DNA of 64,000 nucleotides from Cheiracanthium punctorium. Taxonomy: Eukaryota; Arthropoda; Arachnida; Araneae; Cheiracanthiidae. Both the position numbers and the translations under genes were made by a program. Each line of letters opens with the position of its first letter. Within the stretch, counting starts at the first letter, position 1. Where the stretch lies: contig JAWZYV010016045.1 in the NCBI GenBank assembly GCA_038373885.1, forward strand, positions 1-64,000. The letters run 5' to 3'. The notes beneath the pieces are model-generated. The model did no database searches and had not been told where the DNA came from. It saw only the letters and a program-made list of their open reading frames with translations. Below are positions 33,199-45,034 of the stretch, in pieces.

Positions 33199-34843
33199 TT
33201 AATTTTTAATCGAAATTTCGTCTTTTCATTTCAGATAATTTTCTGAGAATGTGTCTGGAAATAACATTTGGCGATTAAAATTATTCGGATCATCACTTAT
33301 TCAGGTTGAGTGGAGAATGAGACTAGGCTTCCCTTAAGACCAAGGGCCTGGATCCGGGCCCAGCTTTGGCCTATGCCGGTCTCTGAGTACCCACTCTCTC
33401 CCCGGTTTGGCCTATCCCACTCTCCCGGTATCTAAAGCTATGGTTTCCAAGGAGGAATGCCAATAGGAAGCGTGGCGCTTTACGGTTCATTTCAGTGCTC
33501 CACTCCCTTTGCGCATGCGTTGGGCGTCGGACATCACCGTTTTCGGAGGCACCCTAGTAGCAATAACCCATCGGTCGATGAGAGGCGGGTGAGTTAAATC
33601 CGAGGAGAAGGAGCAATGGCCGATCACGGCTTTTCATCCAAAAAAGGGGAAATTTCATCGGCAACTGGTACAAAATGTCCGCTCGGGAGCCATAAAGCCG
33701 ATCATCGTTTCCCGATGACTCCGATGAAATAACGAAAAGAAACCGATAAACTGTGAAAAATATATTTGTTAATAAAAAATAAACGACTGGCAGCAAAATT
33801 TTCAAAAAATGTCCGTTCTGTTTATTATGTTTTTGTTTTTTGTATGCTAAATTTCCGTTTTTCTGAAAAGAAAAAAAAAAAATCCTTCCTCCCTCGGGCC
33901 CGAACCCTGAACGTCCAGATTACGAGATAAGTGCGCTACCTCTAGACCATCGAATCTTGTCATGGGAAAGGCAAAGTGTGAAGTACAGGTTATTTTAGTC
34001 TCAGATTGGGACTTTGCGTGAAATTTTGACGAAGTTTTGTTCAGCTATTATTAATAATATTCAAATTATTCGATTGGAAAGAAATTAATTTCACTTTTTA
34101 CCAACGTATGTAAGTAGCAACAAAATTCATAATTAATAATTAAAAAACAATATTACCAATTGTATAGGAATTTTAGTGCGATTTTAACTTTCATATTTCT
34201 TGGATAACTTTTAAAAATTAACTGATTTCTCTTCTTGCTGTTTACATTAAAGAGGTTTCAAAAGAGTTGCTCATTGTAATTAAGTTTCCGTTATTCTTAT
34301 AATGCAGCTGACGCTTAAATAGATTTTCTTTTCTTTTTTTAAAAAATTATTTAAATATTACAAATGATTTTTATATAATAAACACTTACATTTTTTGGTA
34401 AATATTTCTTTTCAAATTTAAATTTTGTGGGGGGGGCAAGGGGGGGGGATACCACCCCCTGCCCCCTCCCAACCCCAATACAAGAAATTTGAAGTAAATT
34501 ATGCGATTAATTCAAGAATTGTTCAAAGTTTCCCTTAGATTATGCAAAGGCAGATCTAAATTACGCAAATATTTATAGGAATTTGGGTAAAGTGTAAACC
34601 ACTGGGGACACCTGCAAGGCCCGTTGACTATAGAGCTGCAGTTTCGGATAAGATATTGTTTTTCGGTTTCCTATCGGTGAAATTGCTCGTCTAGATCACT
34701 TCTATCCATGAATAAAAATTCATCTATTGCAGATAAACAAAAGTGCACTTGCCGATGACTGAATTCGACGAGTCGATGAACGACCGAGCAGAAAACAAGC
34801 AGTCATTGCTACTAGGGCAGCGCCCATATCCAAATATTTAGAT
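33199..34843. other. Stretch with a tRNA-like sequence and poly-G/poly-C MITE remains
   Basis: The tRNA-like segment is listed separately. G and C runs near 34430-34470 (with a GGGGGGCAAG...CCCCCTGCCCC arrangement) resemble the MITEs elsewhere. No protein gene is supported. Confidence 0.4.
33886..33955 (-). tRNA. tRNA-like sequence (pseudogene or SINE head)
   Basis: On the minus strand TGGTCTAGAGGTAGCGC matches box A and GGGTTCGGGCCC approximates box B, with a TCTCGTAA-like anticodon loop between them. The acceptor and anticodon stems pair poorly, so a tRNA pseudogene or SINE head is more likely than a working tRNA. Confidence 0.45.
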
Positions 34844-35050
34844 TTGAGCGCTGCGCCGGTACACTGCGTTCAAAACAAGATGGAGGCTATTATCTTTCCT
34901 GAAAGTCTGGAAGATACTTTTCGATCTAATCGTATTTTATACACAGTAAAAAACAGAGACTATAACGATATACAGGCCAAGGAGTGTTTTTGGGAGGATA
35001 TTTTAGAAAATATGAATATTTCCGATAAGAAAAAACTCTGTTTTTCCTAG
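34844..35050 (+). pseudogene. MADF-domain fragment
   Basis: A 69-codon frame starting GTG/ATG (ATG at 34880) contains LEDTFRSNRILYTVKNRDYN then KECFWEDILENMNI. This is the first two helices of a MADF (Myb/SANT-like) DNA-binding domain: the RILY motif, then the W of the second helix. The domain is cut short by a stop. MADF domains occur both in arthropod transcription factors and as the partner protein of PIF/Harbinger transposons, so either origin is possible. Confidence 0.5.
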
Positions 35051-35269
35051 GAGATGAACAAGGGAAAGCTCAGGCATTGGGATAACCGATTTTGATAAAA
35101 TATTGGAAGGTATTAGACAACCCCATGTAAAGTCAGATAATACTAAAAGCATATTCATGTAACATATTGAATGCCGTAAAAATTAAGCGCCAACGCTTGA
35201 GTATTTTCCAGGAAATTCTTTTTAAAGATTTATTACTACATATTTATACTAATATACTCACAACGTCTT

Positions 35270-35346
35270 CGTGTACGCTATGGCGCCGTGTCATCGCTTT
35301 TGGCTGCAGAGCCAAAGGTTGCGCGTTCGAGTCCCGTACTTGCTTT
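35270..35346 (+). tRNA. tRNA-Cys-like sequence (probable pseudogene or SINE head)
   Basis: The anticodon arm TTTGGCTGCAGAGCCAAA folds well with a GCA (Cys) loop, and CGTTCGAGTCCC matches box B. TATGGCGCCGTGTCA approximates box A. A T-run after 35343 could terminate transcription. The acceptor stem does not pair convincingly. Confidence 0.5.
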
Positions 35347-35804
35347 CTTTTTTTCTTTCGTTAAAAATCAATTTAAAATTATTGTCTACAAAAATTAAAG
35401 TGACCTTTTGAATAAAATTGGAATTATAAACTTACTTGCTTTGTACATATTTATATACCAATACTTCTAGATGTAAATCCTCGCGAAGTATGATAAAAAT
35501 AGAACAACTTCTGCCTTCATTTTGACTAATGCATTTACTACTTAAGCTTACCATTCAGCTAAAACGTATTATACACGTGTAAAATTAATATAAACAATTA
35601 GAGATTTAGAATTCCATAAAAGTGAAATCCTTTTAAAAATTTAAAATATTTATATTTCAGTTTATATTTTTGAATTTTTCTGAAACAATTCTAGATACAA
35701 TATGCCTAAATTAGTGTTCCAAATTTGGGTTTCTTCTCCTAAATTAGTTTTTATGGAAATTTTTAAAAAGAGAAATAAAATGCAGATTTACTCAAAATGT
35801 GTAT
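35347..35804. other. AT-rich stretch, nothing recognised
   Basis: No supported feature. Confidence 0.4.
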
Positions 35805-37122
35805 GGGAAGTTGGGGTACAATGAAACAAAATTTATTTATTTATTTCCTGTTCACAAATTTGTATGTACAAGAATGAATCACGTGGACACTTTTAGTCTA
35901 CTCTTTCCCCCATCTAAATGAATTTCTATGACTTAGTAAATAAATTTTTCATATTTAAAAAATTACAAAAGTAAACTGTCTGTCAGTGTTCCACTGTACG
36001 CCAAATATCAAAGTACAAAGAAACACTTAATAACACTTCACAAACACTCAAATAATATGAGTCATAATTCAAATTTCAGCATGTATGTTTTACATACATT
36101 TATAATATACATTAGTGAGACACAAATATGAAATTTAAATTTAAAAACCAAATTTAATCAAACTGTTACAGCTTAAGATGAAAACATAATACTTTTATTG
36201 GAGGTTAGCCAATAGTTTTTCATTTTATATTAAATTTATTTGAATCCATTTAAAAAATTAGAATTTCTGCTTTCCTTTCTGTACCACTTGGAGGAACAGG
36301 AGGTGGTAGTTCCGATACAATTTGAGTTTTTCAAAAATGTATGTTTCCAAAGAACGCACAGATTTGAAGTTTGGACTCAGTCGTTTGACGCACAGAACTT
36401 CGCATTCCGTTTGATTTAAGTTTATTATATCCCCCAACAGAGTACATTTCTTTACAATTAAGTTGACCTTAATTGATTAAAACATAATTATTTAGAGCGA
36501 TACCGCTTGTGCCATACATGCTATAAGAGAATAGCTTATAATCTGTAGTGTTCGGATTCTTAGTTGAAAGACACTCTGGATAGTCATCTTCAGAGTCTGA
36601 AGAAGATAGAGTACGATTTTGAAAACTTTCTCCGTAACTTTGTGCGCTCTATGGAGATCTAAATCTAAATATTTCATAGTAATATCTTTATTTTAAACGA
36701 ATGCATTCCCGCGGGAGTAATGGGGTACAATGAAACATATTTCATTGTACCCCATCTACAAGTGTTTAATTGTACCCCAAACTGAGGCTACAAACTAAAT
36801 GAATTTTTACTAATTCCTAATATTTTTTTTTAATTATGGCGTTGGGAGAATGAAGACCACACCATAGGGATCACGATATTTGAAAAATAAATAATTATAT
36901 ATATGAAAACATGGAGGTAAAATAAAGTTACTTTTAGTAACGAAATTTACTTTCAATAGTGAGAATCCAATAAATTTATATATTTCTTGTTGTAAAAAAT
37001 ACGATTGTCTCCAAATCACATCAGTATCTGGATACATTTGTATAATAGGTGTGCGAGTTACAACTGTCTGTGATATATCCTATTGATTTTAGATAGCATG
37101 TTTCATTGTACCCCAACTTCCC
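35805..37122. mobile_element. TA-flanked non-autonomous element with GGGAAGTTGGGGTACAATG ends
   Basis: GGGAAGTTGGGGTACAATGA at the left is the inverse of the right end ...CATTGTACCCCAACTTCCC, with TA close to or at each boundary (35802-35803; 37123-37124). Near the middle (36720-36775) the same GGGGTACAATGAAACAT motif occurs again as a hairpin. About 1.3 kb, AT-rich, no transposase. Confidence 0.7.
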
Positions 37123-38048
37123 TACATGCTAGGTTGCATTCAAGTACTGTATACATAATCCATATAATCTGCCTTGCAATCAGATATAAAATGAATGTAA
37201 TAGTGTTGCATTGAACTTCAAAAATCTAAACTACATATAAATGATTCGAAATTTATCAAACGTCCGAGTTCGAAAATTATTTTAGCTTCCTAAGAACCAC
37301 AGATTTCTGAAAATTATTAAAGAAAATATTTTCTGCTTATATTTAATTTACTTTGTTTACAATTTCCATGAAGTTTTAGTAGTCAGTTATTCCATGAATA
37401 CAGTAAAAATTATCTGAGATTTTGTTTTTAAGGAGGCTAAACATAAAGAAATCTAACAGAATTTTACACAAATTCATTTAAAAAAGCCTCATAAATGTAA
37501 AAATGCTCCTGAAATTCTTATTTCTTTTATTTAACTATTGATTTCTACTGGGCTTTACATCCACAAGGCATGCAAACGAACGTAACTGCAAGCCACTGAA
37601 ATCAAAAAGGTATTACTAAATTTTCCCATTCAATATCCGCGCGCCGAGGTCCGCGTCTTCGCCCTTTTCTAGGAAACCAGATGAGCGCTGTGCGCTCTCA
37701 ATTTCGGCGTTTCGGTCACGTGACACGTCGTGTTTCAGATCGGCGCTCCTCCTTGGAAACCAAAGCTTAAGTCTTTGCAAATACCTTTTCAGAGTAAAAT
37801 TAGAGTTTATTGTTACAATAATGGTTATTGCTACAAGATTAGGTTATTGATTAAGGCAAAGCTACACGAGAGTTATATATCTAAAGGGGAATATGCTTTA
37901 GGTGTGGACTTTTGAAGGCGTTCTAGAGCATAATCACGTTACAACTGGAGAAAATCACCCAAAACTCTAGACCATTAGATCGACCGCAACGTGGTAGCCC
38001 AGAACCCTAGATCTCTACACTTTAGCCATCTACTACTTTCAATGGTCT
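37123..38048. other. Stretch left of the Gypsy element
   Basis: AT-rich except for a GC-rich patch at about 37640-37760 with GGTCACGTGACACGTCGTG, a CACGTG palindrome. No gene is supported; the patch could be an old promoter or element end. Confidence 0.35.
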
Positions 38049-38476
38049 TGTGGCGGCCGCCGCGCCTGCGATCGGTGCGTTCCCGACCACCAATCTGATC
38101 CTTCAGCGGCCACCACATCGAACAAGCTTCCGCGCATCTCTTTGCGCATCCTGTGAGGAGCGCTAGCGGCTACTCCCACGATAGCAGAGCCAGGGAATCT
38201 GGCAACGCTGATGTGCGGTCCGGCAGTATAAAAGGAAGTGTGCTCACGCATGGTTCGCAGCAGTACTAGTATTATTATTATTGTTATCGCGTTGTTGTTA
38301 CCAGAACTCTATGGGTGTAAATTGACCGTAGCGTTCAGAGCTTGCATGCTCGACTTAAAGTCTGAATAAAATGTTGTTAAGTTTTTACTAGACGGTATTT
38401 GTATTCAACGGATGTTACACTCGACGTATTCTTAATTTTTATCTATTGTAAGGAGCTGATAGCACGCTCCTCCACA
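38049..38476 (+). repeat. 5' LTR of the Gypsy element
   Basis: Begins TGTGGCGGCCGCC and ends CTCCTCCACA. It contains TATAAAAG at 38227 and AATAAA at 38365, fitting promoter and polyadenylation roles. Confidence 0.95.
38227..38234 (+). promoter_or_regulatory. TATA box in the 5' LTR
   Basis: TATAAAAG, preserved at the equivalent place in the 3' LTR. Confidence 0.7.
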
Positions 38477-38477
38477 T

Positions 38478-38495
38478 TGGTGACTTCTGGACATT
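38478..38495 (+). other. Probable primer-binding site of the Gypsy element
   Basis: TGGTGACTTCTGGACATT follows the LTR after one base. It starts with the expected TGG, but I cannot assign the priming tRNA. Confidence 0.5.
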
Positions 38496-39148
38496 TTGTA
38501 TACGCAATCCTGCAATCCGAGTTCATCCAAGAATTATGGAGTCTCAAAACATTTCTTGTCATCAATTCGTAACATCTAGCATTAGTGTTGTGCATTCCAC
38601 TATCTATTTCCATTAAGTGAAGATTATTTTTTTCTTCCTCCGGCAGTATTGGGTGAAATATTGCTCGCCAGGTGGTTGACAAAATTCCTCATCGCCGCGT
38701 GTAATCGCAAGTGTTTTAATGCAGTACGGAATCTCAAGTGTTTATTTTTTCAAATCATCAAGAGTGTGCTTGTCAAGGCGTATGTAATCTGCGCTGTGTT
38801 TTCTTCCGGTCGTGTGCATTCTAAAGTGTGCTTACACTTTGTGTGTGTTGCAAGTGCCGCTTCGTCTAAGTGCACGTGCTTACCCCAAAATACATTTTTT
38901 ACACGTGCGCAAGCACAAGTGATACCGTGCGTAAGTGTGTGCAAGTGATGCTGTGTTCATGTGTTTTTTCCTACCCGCAAGTCGTGTTGTTTGGTAGTGG
39001 GCTGTATCAGCGCAACTCAAGTCGGATATAAACATTTCGTCGCTTCAAGGTGTTATAGCCAACCCTGGGTGAGTCGTTTCCAATTTATTTATTTTTCTTG
39101 CTCTTTTATTGCGCTGCTTGTATTTGATACCCCTCGTGTTGTTTTGAC

Positions 39149-39979
39149 ATGTCTCTGCCTTGTGAAAATGCCAGTACCGGCGATGGCACGTCCGGCCTTA
39201 CCCAGTTAGCACGTGTTGCTGTTAAACCTCCCCCATTTTGTCGTACCGACCCCTCGCTATGGTTTATCCAACTAGATGCACAATTTAAATTAGGCGGAAT
39301 CACCGCCGATGACACCCAATTTTAAACGGCGATCTCCGCTTTGGAATCGGAAGTGTTACAATCGGTACGGGAGCTTGTCCTTAATCCCCCACCTACCGAC
39401 AAATACAAGTCTCTTAAAGCCAAATTAATTGCCGTATACGCGGAGTCGGAGACTGTAAAAATTAAACACTTGCTTCAAGATCAACTTGGCGATATGAGGC
39501 CTTCCCAGCTGCTGTCTAAGATGTCTGACTTATCCGCCGGTAGTTTAAGTGACAACATTCTTAAAACTTTGTGGATGAATCGCCTCCCATCTAACACCCA
39601 GGTCATACTTGCTGCCAGTAGCGAACCGCTCAACAACCTTGCCGGCATAGCCGATAAAATTCACGAGTTAGCTACTCCGGTGCACGTACACGAGTTGCAG
39701 GCTCCAGGTCCCAGTATTGGAACATTACAAGCGCAAATAGACCAGCTTACAAAGCAAGTTGCTCATTCATGCTCTGTGCAACAGCAGCAGCCGCAGCGGG
39801 GTCGACCTTCTTTCCGTCAGCGGTCCAGGTCTCGAAGTAACTCAAAAAAGCGATACAAAGATCCCCCGGCAGATGTTTGTTTTTACCATCATAACTTCGG
39901 TGCAAAGGCCCGGAAATGTACCCCTCCCTGTAATTTTAATGATTCGGAAAACTTAATCGGCCATCGCTCGAAGCCGTGA
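39149..39979 (+). pseudogene. gag: Gag of the Gypsy element, with premature stop
   Basis: The frame opens at MSLPCENASTG and runs 58 codons to a TAA at 39323-39325 (after DDTQF). It then continues open for about 218 codons to TGA at 39977. After the stop the protein shows the capsid-type helical region (KSLKAKLIAVYAESETVKI; LLQDQLGDMRPSQLLSKMSD), then a Gln/Arg/Ser-rich basic stretch. It ends with a CFYHHNFGAKARKCTPPC metal-binding motif of the kind found in arthropod Gypsy gags. The pol frame begins about four bases before the gag stop in the -1 frame, suggesting -1 frameshifting. Confidence 0.85.
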
Positions 39980-40589
39980 GCGAGTGCTGCCGATCCATTG
40001 CGCGCCTCTTTGTAGTTGATAAAACCGCTGGCCTGAATTTTTTAGTTGACACCGGGGCTGACGTATCTCTCGTTCCTCCGCTGTCCCATGAGCGAAAAGG
40101 GTCCGCCAGCAAACTCGAGCTGTTTGCCACAAACGGTTCCCCCGTCAAAACCTTTGGAGAACGTCTGTTACAGGTCGATTTGGGCTTACGGAGAAAATTC
40201 CAATGGCCTTTCATTATTGCGTCGGTGTCACACCCTATTATCGGCGCAGATTTTCTGCATAGATTTGCACTGTTGGTCGACATTAAAAATCGTCGCCTTG
40301 TGGACACTGTGACAATCCTCACATACCCAGGTTTTTTTCGTAACAGCGCGAATTTCGGCGTCAAACTTATTTCTGGAGCTACTCCGTATCATGAGCTGCT
40401 TAGGAAATTTCCTTTGATAACACGTCCTGTTATGGGACACAGCCAACCTATACACAATGTTACTCATCACATTGAGACGACGGGACAGCCAATTTGCTCT
40501 AAGCCGAGGCGTCTCCCTCCTGACAAGCTGAAAGCCGCGAAAGATGAGTTTTCTTATTTGCTCGAGCAGGGTCTTTGTCGCCCCTCGAA
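39976..40589 (+). pseudogene. pol: Pol, first part: protease and start of reverse transcriptase
   Basis: Aspartic protease motif LNFLVDTGADVSLVPP comes near the start, with a second conserved segment HPIIGADFLHRF. The connector to reverse transcriptase follows (ETTGQPICSKPRRLPPDKLK; FSYLLEQGLCRPSN). The frame stops being Gypsy at 40589, where the 12-kb insertion begins, and resumes at 52651. The codon cut is at the conserved RPS-SPWASP motif that starts the polymerase domain. Confidence 0.9.
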
Positions 40590-40738
40590 CCCAAGCAGCA
40601 ATTCATCAGTGGCCAAACTTTGGCCAAACATCGCTCACCGAGGAAGTTGACATGGGGCCAACATCGCCGGCGATATTGGCGATTGATTGGGCATGTCTCA
40701 TCGGGTGAAGATTGGCCAATCTTCTGGCGCTAATGGAT

Positions 40739-40990
40739 TTGATCGTCGGTCGAACAGTCGCCAAACAGATACCAAAGACTTTCATCGTCGGTCGAACAGT
40801 CGCCAAACAGATACCAATAACTTTGATCGTCGGTCGAACAGTCGCCAAACAGATACCAATGACTTTCATCGTCGGTCGAACAGTCGCCAAACAGATACCA
40901 ATGGCTTTCATCGCCGGTCGAACAGTCGCCAAACAGATACCAATGACTTTCATCGCCGGTCGACCAATCGCCAAACAGTTACTATCGACC
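40739..40990. repeat. 42-bp tandem array, about six copies
   Basis: The unit CGTCGGTCGAACAGTCGCC...AACAGATACCAATGACTTTCAT recurs with 42-bp spacing from about 40751 to 40961. Because 42 is divisible by three, three frames stay open and yield repetitive peptides; these are not genes. It forms the left subterminal region of the 12-kb insertion. Confidence 0.9.
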
Positions 40991-43081
40991 GTCGATCAGT
41001 TGCCAAACGGTTATTATCGACGGCCGACCAATCGCCAAATGTTAACCCAAGCAATCCCAGCCTTTATACCCCAGTTTCTATTGTATATAAATTATTCGCT
41101 CTAAAGGTAATTTTATTATTCCAGGTATTTTATTTTTCAATCTGACAAATAGTACTTTATATATATGTATATATTGTCACCTTTAATAAAAAGTGGCACT
41201 GCCAGAAGGGGAGGGGGCAGTTAAAATATCAGGATATGTATTTCTGCCCCCCCCCTTCATATTTTCACTTTACTTAGTATGAGCTCTCAGATATTTACAC
41301 TCACTTAAAAAAAGTATTTGAGTGCAAGGCAAAATTTCCTATTTTGATTTTGTATAAATACCCAGTTTAAAACACACTCAAGAAATAAATAAATAAAATA
41401 TATAAATGTGTGTGTATATACAGTAGTACCTCGACTTAAGCAATTTTCAAATCTCCTCAATTCGCCTTTTTTATTTACTAAATAACTTTGGTTTACGATT
41501 TTAATAATGTAATTTGCTATATTATCTTAAGATTTTTCTAAATAAGAAAATTAGTTAAATTATTCTTTGAATATGCAATATTAATCCCCCCCCCCAAAAA
41601 AAAATATGGCTATGCCTGTGTATAATGAAGTAACATCCTCATACTTTAAAACAAACATTAAAAATGTTACTTTTTATTAATTACTTGTGGGCATAAGCAC
41701 AAAAATGTATAGAAAATGGCATCACTGATATTCATCCCCCCTTTCTGCATACTGTTACATAGTAGGTTTAAAAAAATGCTCCTATATAAAACTCTGCCTA
41801 CACTCACACTAATTTTAAGCTGATCAAGTGTAAAAAATAAAAATATATGTAACTTATGCAATCTGTATGTAACTTAAATTAGGTAAAAAAAGGTGGAGTC
41901 AGTACCATATGGAAAAACAGATTTAAATAAATAATTATTCTCCAAGTAGAGGGTTCCTTTTCTTTTCTTTTTTTTTTCATGCACTAAGTACTATTTTTAT
42001 ACTCTAAACTGACATATTTGCAGTCCCAGGTTAACTTATACAAAGTTGAGAGTTGATCAGTTACTTCATATTATAAAGTTTTATTGTACTTTTTTCTTGG
42101 AACCTTTAAAATGGCAGCTTCTCCTGCAGTAGGTTTTCATTTTGTCGAATGAATGCTTATTAAACCTATGAAAAATATTTCACCACCGTTACACCCCCCC
42201 CCCAAAATTTTTACACTTAAACTGGTGCCCCCATTATGAAATGGCCAGTAGTTCAGGCATTTGTAGTGGTGAAAGACTTGATTATTAAGTACCCTCCAAT
42301 CAAAAATTTATACTTACCATCTTCTTCAAAAGCATTTATCATTAAATTTTTATGAACTGTTGCTAATCACAAAACATGTTTTTAAAACCCCATTCATAAT
42401 TTTCTCAATAAAAAAGATTAATGACACAGATTTTAATGATATTCAAGGTAAAACATAATTAAAAATAAAACAGCTTATTAACATTCTTTATTACATACAA
42501 AATAAATCAGTATTTCATGAAATAAATAAATATATATGCAATGTTTTTTCCCTCTTTCCATCCTTTTCCATCTACTACTTGTTCGTTGTTCTCTGGATGA
42601 AAGTTGATAACCAGAAACTGGGAAGAAAAAAAAAAAAAAAAAAAAAAAACAAAAAAAAACACAATGTAAAATTTAGAATTTATAAAACATTAGAATCTCA
42701 GAAATGTCACATTTAAGATAATCAGACATAATTTAGTTGCCCTCCCCCCCCAAAAAAATAGTAATTTTAGAACATTAATTAAATTACATGAAATAATTCA
42801 TTAACACCAAGTGCAAACAAGTAGTTCATAAAATAACAAAAATAAATTCTTTAATTTCTTAACAAAAATAATAAGTCTATTTAAGGAAGTTAATTTTTTA
42901 TAAAAATTTATTTAAAATTAAATGCTCTATTAGTTTTTATCTATTTGAAAGTAATGACAATTTATCCATGTTGTGTTTAGTGAAGAAAATTTGGAAAACT
43001 AATTTCTTATTAACACGTGAGAAACCTAAGCTTACCTTTAACAGTTTACCTTTGTATAATAAAATGATATTTTTCTTGTTA
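40991..43081. other. AT-rich interior of the 12-kb insertion, left part
   Basis: It contains single Tigger-like ends (CAGTAGTACCTCGACTTAAG at 41421) and poly-C/poly-A tracts, including a long A-rich run at 42625-42660. No gene is supported. Confidence 0.4.
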
Positions 43082-45034
43082 CCGTATTTACTCGTGTATA
43101 ACGCACACTTTTTTTTTTTCTTCAAAAATTTAGGGCAAAAACTCTCTGTGTGCGCGTCATATTTGGAATAATTTTTCATTGCTGCATATAATCACACGAT
43201 ATAGGTTTGAATCAAAAAAAGTACTCAAAGAAGAAAATAAAACTGGAAAAATCTTACTTAATAGAAGTCATTTTTTGCTACATATATTTTCCCCTCCTAA
43301 CACTTCTTTCATACAACAGTGCTAGAAACATTACATTAATATAACTAGCAATCCTTATTGGTGCTACCTTGCTCTGGTCACAGTCCTCGTCATCACTGGC
43401 ACAGTCAATGTCCTCGTATATCATATCGTCTTCTGTTCCATCCATCCGATTGGAAATTCCAGTCACTTTGAAGCTCTTTCTTATCGGCTGAGATGCAATT
43501 CCAAGCTTCAAATATCCATTCACATATGTTTGCGAGAGAAGCACGCTTCATTCTCCCACTTGGAGTGAATTTGTTGTTGTCATCCAACATCTGTTGTTGT
43601 CATCCATCTGTTGTTGTCATCCAACAATTGTAGGCATGCCGAAATGCAACTTTAAATGGTCGGTAGATGACAGCATCTAAGGACTGCAGCACTTTCGTCA
43701 TCCCACCAGGTATCATGACTAAATCACTTGAGTGACGAATTTGCGCTTTTATTTCACAGGTCCTGTGTCCACGGAAGCTGTCCAGAATCAGCATTGATGG
43801 CCGACGTAAAGCAACAGCCCAACGTTCCCACACAACTTTAATCCAGTCTTTCATGAGCTCCTCTGTCATCCAACCCTTTTTCCTAGACTCTTACAATTAT
43901 CCCGACTGGAAAAGATACCTTAGGGATAGTTTTTCTTTTAAATCACATACGGTGTCAGCCGTAATGGACAGCATAATGGTGCATCATTGCTTGTCTGCTC
44001 CTGTTGTGCGCATTTGAATGCTTCTGTCTCCAACAGGATGAACAGTTGTGGCTTCTGGCATGTCAAACCACAATGGAGTCCGATCTGCATTGCCAATTTA
44101 TGACATCTGATATCCCTTTTGTTTTCGCAGCCTTATAATGTATTGGGAGAATTTGGTACGCTGTTCTTCGTATTCTTCCGTCAGCTTTTGTGACAGCGTC
44201 GTTCTTCTCCTGATAGACTGTTGCAGATCATAAAGCGTTGCACTCAGCCATGGCTCCCCTTGATGTCTTCTCTTGGAATATTCATTTTCTTAGCTATTTT
44301 ACAGGCCTCGAACATCAACATTTCTACCGAGACTGAGTATCCCAAATGCCGCAGATCCATTACATAATTCAAAAGCTGCTGCTGCACTTGCGGATATTTA
44401 CACGACTCCCCCCCCCCCAAAAGCACATTTTTTAGATGGTGCTTTCTTCAGTTTTTCTTCAATATGCCGCCACTCTCACACGTTTGACTCGCCAACACCG
44501 AATTTCTGACTTGAAACATGGTTACCCTTTTCTTCTCCAACCCTTAGGTAATTACTGAACTACTTTCAACTTAAATGCTGCAGTATAACTAGTTCGCTTT
44601 ACCATCTTACTCCCACGTTGTCAAAAGACTCTCACAAATAATGAAGGAATGGACAATATTTGTGTGACATTATTTTGCAACCAACACGTGACCCACCAAC
44701 TGCTGTGATTTGTTCCATAACGCAGGGAGACCGGGTTGGGTTGGTCCATTTTTGAATGGGGGAAGAAAATCCAGGATCATTCCTCTTTATCTTTTTCTTT
44801 AAGCTAAGTGACGAGCGTAATGCCCAGTCCAAAACTGGCAAAAAGAGAAAGGAAATGCTGGTAGTTTAGGTATTTGGAAAGCTGGACTAATAATTTTGAA
44901 TGGAATGCTTAGGTTACGAATCTACAAAGTCTTTTGAATGTCAAATTTATGGTGCGCGTTATATACGAGGTAACAAAATTTCTCGATTTTTTCTTGTTAA
45001 GTATAGGGTGCGCGTTATACATGTGTAAATCCGG
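43082..45034 (-). mobile_element. Tigger/pogo DNA transposon, TA flanked
   Basis: Ends CCGTATTTACTCGTGTATAA and the inverse of CCGGATTTACACATGTATAA match over about 28 bp with few changes and continue as CGC(A/G)CAC. TA flanks both (43080-43081; 45035-45036). The 1953-bp length and a minus-strand pogo-type transposase agree. Confidence 0.88.
43278..44560 (-). pseudogene. Tigger/pogo transposase, broken
   Basis: Minus-strand blocks in order: QQQLLNYVMDLRHLGYSVSV with EMLMFEACKIAKKMNI (CENP-B-type HTH, 44400-44260), then a DDE_1 catalytic part. That part includes PSMLILDSFRGHRTCEIKAQ (second Asp, 43800), VMIPGGMTKVLQSLDAVIYR (third Asp, 43680) and PFKVAFRHAYNCWM. After it come GRMKRASLANICEWIFEAWN and an acidic tail with DDMIYEDIDCASDDEDCD. 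Stops and frame changes separate the blocks. A TTGTTGTCATCCAAC-like unit is triplicated at 43565-43625 inside the frame. Confidence 0.8.

Noticed and set aside
35270..35346. Functional tRNA-Cys gene
   Set aside because: The anticodon arm and box B are good, but the acceptor stem does not pair.
40739..40990. Possible CRISPR-like array
   Set aside because: Units are contiguous without spacers, and the setting is a eukaryotic transposon.
40687..41145. Repetitive ORFs with RRSNSRQTDTN-type peptides on the + strand, and a mirror ORF on the - strand
   Set aside because: They arise from a 42-bp tandem array open in several frames at once; no start context, no family.
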